Shown piece after piece: positions 1 to 5,755 of a DNA stretch of 16,493 nucleotides. Source of the DNA: JBMNNU01 sp050942695 (GTDB taxonomy: Bacteria > Chloroflexota > UBA6077); NCBI GenBank assembly GCA_050942695.1, contig JBMNNU010000039.1:1-16493 (forward strand). The letters run 5' to 3'. The translations under genes and the position numbers were made by a program. The notes below the pieces were generated by a model, which was given only the letters and a program-made list of their open reading frames with translations, was not told the origin of the DNA and made no database searches. Each line of letters starts with the position of its first letter. The stretch's first letter is position 1.

Positions 1-277
1 TGTTAGGCGGTGAGCTGACCTCGCAAGTCTTTACAAGCCTTTCCGATAACTACCATGAGTAAAGAGGGATACTCCACCAGATCCTTTCGTTCCGCATCCT
101 TGGATCCGGTGAAAAAGATCGTATAAAAAAAAATTCCGGCTAGCCATCGTTTCCTTTCTAGGCCACCTCGGCTCGCGGCATTCTTAGTGCATCAAGCTGC
201 ATCGAGAATCACCTCGGGCCTCTCGAGCTTGAAAGCCGACTCCCGGGAGGTGCCGGGGCTTATTTGAAGGTGGCTTT
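1..277. other. Leader region without a clear gene
   Basis: No convincing gene lies here. One frame is open from position 3 to a TAA at 60-62 (19 codons, ending ...SLSDNYHE), which could be the C-terminus of a gene cut by the left edge, but nothing else supports that. An A-rich run (124-132) is followed by a GC-rich segment just ahead of the ureohydrolase. Within it CACCTCGGG (about 211-219) can pair with CCCGGGAGGTG (about 243-253) with a two-base bulge, giving a structured 5' leader that ends about 25 nt before the start codon. No riboswitch class could be assigned. Confidence 0.4.
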
Positions 278-1267
278 ATGTCCGACTTTGGTTTGGAAGA
301 AACGCCTCGCAGACCCCACGGCCATGTCGTCCCCCGCTTTGCAGGTCTGTCTACCTTCGCGCGGTTACCGTATACACAGAATCTGCAGGGTGCGGATGTC
401 GCGATTTTCGGAGTGCCTTATGATGGAGGCACAACCTTTCGGCCGGGGGCGCGCTTTGGCCCCCAGGGGATCCGCCAGGCATCTCGTTTGCTCCGAGCTT
501 ACAACTACGCGCTAGACGTCCAGCCCTTCGACGATCTTTCGGCGGTGGACTACGGTGACCTCGCCCTGATTCCTTTCGATATCGAAGAAACCTACACCAT
601 GGTAGAGGAGCAGCTTTCGGTGCTCTATGACAACGATACCTTCCCAGTAGCATTAGGAGGGGATCACTCAGTTGGGCTCCCGCTGCTCCGAGCCTGCGCG
701 AAAAAGCATGGCCCGGTCTCACTTGTCCAACTAGACTCCCATCCCGATACCTGGGAACAGGTGTTCGGTAAAGAATATAGCCACGCAACAGTTATGAAGC
801 GGGCTATCGACGAGGGCCTGATTAACCCACACCGCTCCGTCCAGGTAGGGATTCGAGGGACCTTTCCCAATAGGGACGATCTGGAGAAAGCCAGAGCTAC
901 AGGGTTGACGGTCGTGACAGTGGAGGAGCTTTTCAGACGGGGTATCCAGGATGTAGCCGCTGGTATTCTTGATCTGGTGGGCGATAAGGTATATTTGTCG
1001 TTCGATATCGACTTCGTCGACCCTGCTTACGCGCCGGGTACCGGCACTCCCGAAATCGGCGGCCCTACCAGTCGACAGGCGCTAGACCTGCTTCGTGAGC
1101 TGAAGTCTCTCCCGCTGGTGGGTTTTGACCTGGTTGAGGTATCGCCTCCCTACGACAGTGCGGAGATAACCTCTATGCTCGCAGCCAACGTCGTCCAGGA
1201 GGTAATCAGCCTTCTGGCCTGGCAGAAGCTCCACCATGCATCAACCAACAAGAGAGCCCCAGGCTGA
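278..1267 (+). CDS. Agmatinase / ureohydrolase family protein
   Basis: This 329-residue protein belongs to the arginase-agmatinase superfamily, cytosolic binuclear-Mn enzymes that hydrolyse a guanidino group to urea plus an amine. All six expected metal ligands are visible: His130 in GGDHS (127-131), Asp153, His155 and Asp157 in DSHPD, and Asp243 and Asp245 in SFDIDFVDP, followed by the APGTGTPEIGG signature (252-262). The motif DTW...YSHATVMKRAIDEGL (about 157-181) resembles agmatinases and guanidinobutyrases more than true arginases. The usual DAH is DSH here, a mild change. Length is normal for the family. The ATG at 278 follows GAAGG (266-270). If the substrate is agmatine, the product is putrescine for polyamine synthesis. 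The exact substrate (agmatine, guanidinobutyrate or other guanidines) cannot be settled from sequence alone, so no gene symbol is given. Confidence 0.93.
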   Translation: MSDFGLEETPRRPHGHVVPRFAGLSTFARLPYTQNLQGADVAIFGVPYDGGTTFRPGARFGPQGIRQASRLLRAYNYALDVQPFDDLSAVDYGDLALIPFDIEETYTMVEEQLSVLYDNDTFPVALGGDHSVGLPLLRACAKKHGPVSLVQLDSHPDTWEQVFGKEYSHATVMKRAIDEGLINPHRSVQVGIRGTFPNRDDLEKARATGLTVVTVEELFRRGIQDVAAGILDLVGDKVYLSFDIDFVDPAYAPGTGTPEIGGPTSRQALDLLRELKSLPLVGFDLVEVSPPYDSAEITSMLAANVVQEVISLLAWQKLHHASTNKRAPG

Positions 1268-1346
1268 AGCCGCGAGACTCTCTTGTTTCTGGCTCAGAAC
1301 GTGCAAGCTCGATAGGCACGGTTCGATTCGAGAGGGGGGACGAGTA

Positions 1347-1871
1347 ATGGCGATAAGGCGTACAGATCCTCTGCGCAGGACTACCCTGCGGGAGGCAGTG
1401 GAGCAACTAATCGACGAGATGATGGCAGGCCGAACACCCTTCTGGTGGCGGAGAGGCTTAGCCGAGGAGCAATACATACCGGTTAACATGTTCGAGTTGC
1501 CTGAAGGGCTCATGATCGTCGCACCGATGCCGGGGCTTCAGGCGGATGACGTGGAGCTTACGCTGTCGGGGAACATTCTAACTCTGCGGGGGCGCCGCAC
1601 CCCAGGACAGGAAGATCGTGACTACATGGTGAAAGAGTGGGATTACGGGCCTTACATACGCACCCTAGAGCTACCCTTTCCCGTAGATACCAACCACATG
1701 ATTGCCACCCTGGAGAACGGCATCCTGACCGTAAACCTCCGCAAGTCCGAGGCGGTAATGCCGAAGCGGATCAGCATACGAACCGCCGACCAACGATCGC
1801 CCACAGGCGGAGAGAGCCATCACAGCGTCCAGGGATTGGAGCGAGAAAAAAGCCACGAGGTGCGCGAATAG
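1347..1871 (+). CDS. Small heat shock protein, Hsp20 / alpha-crystallin family
   Basis: The protein has 174 residues and is an ATP-independent holdase chaperone that forms cytosolic oligomers and keeps unfolding proteins soluble. The alpha-crystallin domain spans roughly residues 43-145. It begins at YIPVNMFELPEG, includes the paired strands ADDVELTLSGNILTLRGRR (66-84), and ends with the hallmark NGILTVNLRK (124-133). The C-terminal tail is hydrophilic, and PKRISI (139-144) is close to the I-x-I oligomer anchor. The frame is open back to 1236, inside the preceding gene, but I chose ATG 1347 because GAGGGGGGA (1332-1340) sits at correct spacing and family N-termini begin about here. It follows the ureohydrolase by 79 bp and may be cotranscribed. 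No CIRCE element was seen upstream. Confidence 0.93.
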   Translation: MAIRRTDPLRRTTLREAVEQLIDEMMAGRTPFWWRRGLAEEQYIPVNMFELPEGLMIVAPMPGLQADDVELTLSGNILTLRGRRTPGQEDRDYMVKEWDYGPYIRTLELPFPVDTNHMIATLENGILTVNLRKSEAVMPKRISIRTADQRSPTGGESHHSVQGLEREKSHEVRE

Positions 1872-1939
1872 CAGGAGAGCCCAGCGCCATTGCCTCCGGA
1901 CTAAGACGGCACAGTAACAATACTTAAGCTCCAAAACCA

Positions 1940-1966
1940 TAAAGTTACTAATAGACCTGCCGATTA
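1940..1966 (+). promoter_or_regulatory. Sigma-28 (FliA/SigD) type promoter
   Basis: TAAAGTTA (1940-1947), an 11-nt spacer and GCCGATTA (1959-1966) match the flagellar sigma factor consensus TAAAGTTT-N11-GCCGATAA at 14 of 16 positions with the preferred spacing. It lies 74 nt upstream of a chemoreceptor gene, the typical target of this sigma factor. Transcription would start near 1973 and leave a leader of about 67 nt. Confidence 0.8.
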
Positions 1967-2039
1967 TCTATGTGCGTACTCTTATTGTGTGTTGAGATTC
2001 GGGGGATTCCGGATCGTTCTGTGTGGAAGGAGATAATGG

Positions 2040-3773
2040 GTGGGTACAGAGTTGTTGGTAGAGGGGCTGATCGTCCTGGTAGTCGGCACTATCTTGAGTA
2101 CATTCACTGTACTCAGCCTCAGGATGCTGTTCGGTAATAGCATCCTGTCCCGTCTGATGGTCTGGACAAGCTTACAGGTGGTGGTGACCGCGGCCGTCTG
2201 CTACGTAGCTGGGCGCATCGGGCTTACACCGACGACGCTCGTGGTGGGCGGTTTTCTATGCCTGGTGGCCTGTATCAGCACAGTGGGGGCAATTGTAATC
2301 CAGGTGGTCAAACCAGTTAGGCAGTTGCTGTCGGTGGCAGAACGGCTGGCTCTTGGAGATCTCGAGGGGGAGCTGGATTACAAAGCCAACGACGAAATTG
2401 GCAAGCTGTCCGCCGCGCTGCGAAAGGCCATGGACTACCAGCGCGAGATAGCAGCGGTGGCGCGGAGGACTGGGAATGGAGACCTGACCGTAGAAGTCTC
2501 CCCCAAATCGGGCAGGGATGAGCTGGGCATCTCCTTCGCCCAGATGTTGGCTACGCTGCAGGGGTTATTGAGCCGAATACTCGCTGTTTCCGATACCTTG
2601 CGTAGAGCCAGCCAGCAGTTATCTTCGGCATCCGAACAGGCAGGTGCAGCCACATGCCAGATCGCCACAACCATTCACCAGGTCGCAAGCGGCAATCATG
2701 AGCAATCTGCCGCCGTTACCGAGACATCGATCTGCATGTCCCAGCTCTCGAACGCTATCGATCAAATCGCTAGAGGCGCACTGGATCAGGCAAGGGCCGT
2801 GGAGACCGCTTCTGCTTCCGTTGCTCAACTAAATGGTTCTATCGCTCAGGTCGCAGGGGCATCGGAGGAGGTTGCATCCGCTACTCAACGGGCCCAGCAA
2901 GCGGCCTATTCGGGGGCTGAGTCTGTTAGGAAGAGCGTTCAGGGCATGGCCGCCATTAAGGAGACCACCGACTCGGCATCATCCAAAGTCCAAGAGCTAG
3001 GGCGCTATTCGGAGCAGATCGGCACCATCGTGGAGACTATCGACGACATCGCCGAACAGACCAACCTGCTCGCGCTAAATGCGGCCATCGAGGCGGCTAG
3101 AGCTGGAGAGCACGGCCGGGGCTTTGCTGTTGTGGCCGACGAGGTGCGAAAACTAGCCGAGAGATCGAGTCGCTCTACCAAGGAGATCGCCTCTCTGATA
3201 GCCCAAGTCCAGAAGGGAACGTTGGAGGCGGTGGCTGCCATGGATCGAGGGTCCCAGGAAGTGGAATCAGGCTCCCGTCTCGTCGAAGAGGCCGGGGTAG
3301 CTCTTAAGGAGATCCTGGTAGCCGTTCAAGCAGCGGCGAGCCAAACGGCCCAGATCGTATCAGCGGTGCGCCAGATGGAGGGATCATCGCAGCAGGTGGT
3401 GGATCTGATGGGCTCAGTGTCCACGGTGGTCGCGGAGTCTACGGCAGCTAGCGAAGGGATGACGGTCTCGAGCAAACAGGTGATGAAAGCGATCGAGAGG
3501 GTGGGCACGGTTAACGAAGAAATTAGCGCCGCAACCGATGAGGTGAGCAGTTCCACGGAGACCATGAACGACCAGGTTGAGTCGTTGGTTGCTCAGGCGC
3601 ACGCCCTCAGCGAACTGGCCGAAGATCTCCAGGAGGCCGTTTGCAAGTTCAGCATCAAAGGGGTCGACCCAATCAATATTGCGAGGCGCAACAGCGATCT
3701 GCGCAAAGGCGCAGCGATAAGCATTGACTCCAGCCCGGTATCCATGTACACTAGAGTTAGTTCACAACGCTAA
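2040..3773 (+). CDS. Methyl-accepting chemotaxis protein
   Basis: This 577-residue transmembrane chemoreceptor feeds the CheA-CheW kinase. The N-terminus is only membrane helices (about 7-29, 39-56 and 66-91) with short loops, so there is no periplasmic ligand domain. A HAMP domain follows (about 92-145, with PVRQLL and NDEIGKL), possibly with a second HAMP-like repeat to about 185. A long coiled-coil signalling domain comes next. Its hairpin tip is canonical: IDDIAEQTNLLALNAAIEAA at 334-353, then RAGEHGRGFAVVADEVRKLAERS. There is no C-terminal CheR/CheB pentapeptide. The start is GTG 2040, behind GGAAGGA (2026-2032). An ATG at 2036 is out of frame and opens only a 33-codon ORF. The sigma-28 promoter upstream agrees with a motility role. 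The ligand is unknown; a sensor of this build may respond to membrane or energy state, or to a partner protein. Confidence 0.95.
   Translation: MGTELLVEGLIVLVVGTILSTFTVLSLRMLFGNSILSRLMVWTSLQVVVTAAVCYVAGRIGLTPTTLVVGGFLCLVACISTVGAIVIQVVKPVRQLLSVAERLALGDLEGELDYKANDEIGKLSAALRKAMDYQREIAAVARRTGNGDLTVEVSPKSGRDELGISFAQMLATLQGLLSRILAVSDTLRRASQQLSSASEQAGAATCQIATTIHQVASGNHEQSAAVTETSICMSQLSNAIDQIARGALDQARAVETASASVAQLNGSIAQVAGASEEVASATQRAQQAAYSGAESVRKSVQGMAAIKETTDSASSKVQELGRYSEQIGTIVETIDDIAEQTNLLALNAAIEAARAGEHGRGFAVVADEVRKLAERSSRSTKEIASLIAQVQKGTLEAVAAMDRGSQEVESGSRLVEEAGVALKEILVAVQAAASQTAQIVSAVRQMEGSSQQVVDLMGSVSTVVAESTAASEGMTVSSKQVMKAIERVGTVNEEISAATDEVSSSTETMNDQVESLVAQAHALSELAEDLQEAVCKFSIKGVDPINIARRNSDLRKGAAISIDSSPVSMYTRVSSQR
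3724..3752 (+). promoter_or_regulatory. Sigma-70 type promoter for the T-box/trpB2 transcript
   Basis: TTGACT (3724-3729), 17 nt, then TACACT (3747-3752) resembles a housekeeping promoter (5/6 and 4/6 matches). It lies inside the last codons of the chemoreceptor gene and would start transcription near 3759, about 20 nt before the first T-box helix. The position is what the T-box leader needs, which supports it. Confidence 0.55.
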
Positions 3774-3777
3774 AGGC

Positions 3778-4070
3778 TGTGAACGGGACTAGTAAGCGTC
3801 GGTGTTACGGGTCAGAGAGCCGGGGTAGGTGAGAGCCGGTACCGGACACGCCGCTGAATGGACCCGGGAGTCGCAGGCCGAAAGGAAAAAACGAGTAGGC
3901 CGTGCCGGATTGGCCCCCGTTATCAGGGCGCCGGGCATCGGAGATTGATAAAGCTCCCGTGCTCGTAAGGAGATGCCGGATAATGCCGCACATAGTGGAT
4001 TAGCCGGCAACCGGGGTGGCACCACGAAGGCTGAAGCCTCTCGTCCCTAGGGACGAGAGGCTCTTTGATT
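3778..4070 (+). promoter_or_regulatory. Tryptophan T-box riboswitch
   Basis: This is a complete T-box leader that reads the charging of tRNA-Trp. Stem I starts near 3781: GACT (3787-3790) pairs with AGTC (3869-3872), and AGTA (3790-3793) faces GAA (3856-3858) as the S-turn motif. CAGAGAGCCGG and GGTGAGAGCCGGT (about 3811-3841) are the conserved distal-loop and AG-bulge segments. The specifier next to GAA is UGG (3859-3861), which is Trp. The T-box GGGGTGGCACCACG (4013-4026) has bulge UGGC (4017-4020), which would pair with a GCCA tRNA end; bacterial tRNA-Trp carries discriminator G. The antiterminator pairs GGGG/ACG (4013-4016, 4024-4026) with CGTCCCT (4042-4048), in competition with the terminator. 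Uncharged tRNA-Trp should therefore allow read-through into trpB2. Confidence 0.95.
4036..4070 (+). terminator. T-box intrinsic terminator
   Basis: GCCTCTCGTCC (4036-4046), loop CTAG and GGACGAGAGGC (4051-4061) make a perfect 26-nt palindrome followed by a short, weak T-run (TCTTTGATT). Its 5' arm contains the CGTCCCT segment needed for the antiterminator, so the two folds exclude each other. Confidence 0.92.
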
Positions 4071-4100
4071 CTCCGGGACAGCATCGATAGGAGGAAGGAC

Positions 4101-4214
4101 ATGATACGGGTGACGTTTGCAGCGCCAGGGAAAAGCTACTGGGATAGCTTTATGCCGGTGCGGCATCAAACGCCACCCGGCTCGTGGCCTTGGGGGTGTA
4201 ACACCCCTCTTTAA
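4101..4214 (+). CDS. Putative Trp-sensing leader peptide
   Basis: This 37-codon ORF begins with ATG 4101 and ends with TAA 4212-4214. A strong Shine-Dalgarno, GAGGAAGG (4091-4098), precedes it. It starts 40 nt after the T-box terminator, so it is made only from read-through transcripts. It encodes three tryptophans, at codons 14, 29 and 31 (TGG at 4140, 4185 and 4191); the last two form ...GSWPWGC.... A hairpin with stems 4193-4198 and 4202-4207 begins inside codon 31. This is the design of a ribosome-stalling attenuator, although the stop codon lies beyond the hairpin, unlike the E. coli trp leader. The peptide itself resembles no protein I know and is probably regulatory by its translation only. 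B. subtilis rtpA, as known from the literature, also stacks a Trp T-box and a three-Trp leader peptide. Confidence 0.65.
   Translation: MIRVTFAAPGKSYWDSFMPVRHQTPPGSWPWGCNTPL
4193..4214 (+). promoter_or_regulatory. Hairpin overlapping the leader peptide (possible attenuator)
   Basis: GGGGTG (4193-4198), loop TAA and CACCCC (4202-4207) form a tight stem followed by TCTTTAA. An alternative partner for its 5' arm is CACCC (4174-4178), which can pair with GGGTG (4194-4198). CACCC can also be held by GCCAC/GTGGC (4172-4176 with 4184-4188). These are mutually exclusive pairings of the kind seen in attenuators. The T-run is weak, and the leader ORF is translated through the stem, so whether this is a true terminator is uncertain. 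Confidence 0.5.
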
Positions 4215-4308
4215 GACACGCAGAGAAACAGGATCGGACCTAAGATCTGTCGGATAAAAGAGAGCTAAAAAAGCAACGCAGCACTCAGCAAACAAAACGG
4301 AGAAAACG

Positions 4309-5676
4309 ATGAACGCAACCAAAACATCGACCAAGATATATTTAGACGAGAACGAAATGCCCACCTCCTGGTACAACGTTGCGGCCGACCTGCCGGAGCC
4401 GCTAGCTCCTGCCCTGCATCCGGCTACTGGAAAGCCCTTGGGGCCTCAGGATCTCGCGCCCATCTTCCCTATGTCGCTGATCCAGCAGGAGGTCTCTACA
4501 GAGCGATACATCGAGATCCCCGAGGAGGTCCAGGAGATCTACCGGCTCTACAGGCCTACCCCTCTCATCCGGGCTCGAAGGCTGGAAAAGCTGCTGGACA
4601 CCCCCGCGAAGATCTACTACAAGTACGAGGGAGCCAGCCCCGCCGGCAGCCATAAACTGAACACCTCGATTGCTCAGGTTTATTACAACAAGGCAGAAGG
4701 GGTAAAGCGGCTTTCAACAGAGACCGGTGCCGGGCAGTGGGGTAGCGCGTTGGCTATGGCCTGCTCCTTCTTCGATCTAGAATGCATGGTCTACATGGTG
4801 AAGGTGAGCTACTATCAGAAACCCTACAGGAGAAGCCTGATAGAGACCTTCGGCGGCCGGGTAATCCCCAGCCCCAGCCCTGAAACGGCAGCCGGGAGGG
4901 CGATCCTGGCAAAAGACCCGGATTCCACCGGAAGCCTGGGAATCGCGATCAGCGAGGCGGTAGAAGACGCAGTCAGCCGCGAGGACACCAGATACTCCCT
5001 GGGAAGCGTGCTGAACCACGTTCTGCTCCACCAAACGGTGATCGGCCAGGAAGCCAGGAAGCAGCTCGAAAAGGTAGACAGCTACCCGGATGTAGTGATC
5101 GGTTGCGTCGGAGGGGGCTCCAACTTCGGCGGGATCGCCTTCCCCTTCGTTAAGGACAAACTGAATGGCAAGAAGGTGGATTTCGTTGCGGTGGAGCCTG
5201 CGGCCTGCCCTACCCTAACCAAGGGGGTGTTTGCTTACGATTACGGCGATACTGCCAGGATGGCTCCCATTGCCAAGATGTACACCCTGGGCCACAATTT
5301 TGTCCCCGGAGGGATCCACGCAGGTGGTCTGCGCTACCACGGCATGTCTCCAATCGTCAGCGCCCTCTACCATCAGGGGATCCTGAGGGCAGTGGCTCTG
5401 CCCCAAACAGGTGTCTTTGCTGCAGCTTTGCAGTTCGCCAAGACAGAAGGGTTAGTTGTAGCGCCTGAATCGGCCCATGCCGTAAAGGCAGCCATCGACG
5501 AGGCTCTGAAGTGCAAGGAGTCCGGAGAGGCCAAGACGATCCTATTCAACCTGAGCGGCCATGGCAACTTCGACATGGCTGCCTACGACTCCTACCTATC
5601 CGGCAAACTTGAGGATTACGAGTACCCTGCGAGCAAGGTACAGGAGGGGGTGAAGGATCTGCCGAAGGTAGGATAA
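4309..5676 (+). CDS. trpB2: Tryptophan synthase beta subunit, TrpB2 type
   Basis: This 455-residue PLP enzyme condenses indole with serine to make tryptophan. The Schiff-base lysine is Lys116 in AGSHKLNTS (112-120). ETGAGQWG (138-145) carries the catalytic Glu region, GGGSN (268-272) is the phosphate loop, and SGHGNFD (416-422) is near the C-terminus. The length and the long N-terminal segment (LDENEMPTSWYNVAADLPEP) identify the TrpB2 branch rather than the shorter TrpB1 of about 400 residues. ATG 4309 follows GGAG at 4299-4302. No trpA or other trp gene is present, so it stands alone. TrpB2 proteins usually lack tight TrpA coupling and may salvage free indole. The upstream T-box and leader peptide tie its expression directly to tryptophan supply, which argues that tryptophan is its true product. 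Confidence 0.95.
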   Translation: MNATKTSTKIYLDENEMPTSWYNVAADLPEPLAPALHPATGKPLGPQDLAPIFPMSLIQQEVSTERYIEIPEEVQEIYRLYRPTPLIRARRLEKLLDTPAKIYYKYEGASPAGSHKLNTSIAQVYYNKAEGVKRLSTETGAGQWGSALAMACSFFDLECMVYMVKVSYYQKPYRRSLIETFGGRVIPSPSPETAAGRAILAKDPDSTGSLGIAISEAVEDAVSREDTRYSLGSVLNHVLLHQTVIGQEARKQLEKVDSYPDVVIGCVGGGSNFGGIAFPFVKDKLNGKKVDFVAVEPAACPTLTKGVFAYDYGDTARMAPIAKMYTLGHNFVPGGIHAGGLRYHGMSPIVSALYHQGILRAVALPQTGVFAAALQFAKTEGLVVAPESAHAVKAAIDEALKCKESGEAKTILFNLSGHGNFDMAAYDSYLSGKLEDYEYPASKVQEGVKDLPKVG

Positions 5677-5686
5677 AGGCGGGCCT

Positions 5687-5752
5687 TAGTCCTGAGTCCT
5701 GAGTCCTGAGTCCTGAGTCCTTTTTAGGATAATTCCTCAGGACTCAGGACTA
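5687..5752. terminator. Heptad-repeat hairpin between convergent genes
   Basis: The heptamer GTCCTGA is repeated four times in tandem (5689-5716), with a fifth partial copy (5717-5721) followed by a T-run (TTTTT). After a 13-nt gap the inverse sequence CCTCAGGACTCAGGACTA (5735-5752) returns. The left arm has more copies than the right, so the hairpin can form in several registers. It lies between the convergent trpB2 and ald stop codons and probably ends transcription in both directions. Confidence 0.65.
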
Positions 5753-5755
5753 ACA

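Noticed and set aside
120..277. Guanidine-I riboswitch
   Set aside because: The conserved central motif is absent, and only short scattered matches were found.
1236..1346. Longer Hsp20 start inside the ureohydrolase gene
   Set aside because: The extension is unlike the family, and ATG 1347 has a strong ribosome site.
5689..5721. CRISPR array
   Set aside because: The 7-bp units are directly adjacent with no spacers, so this is a tandem repeat.
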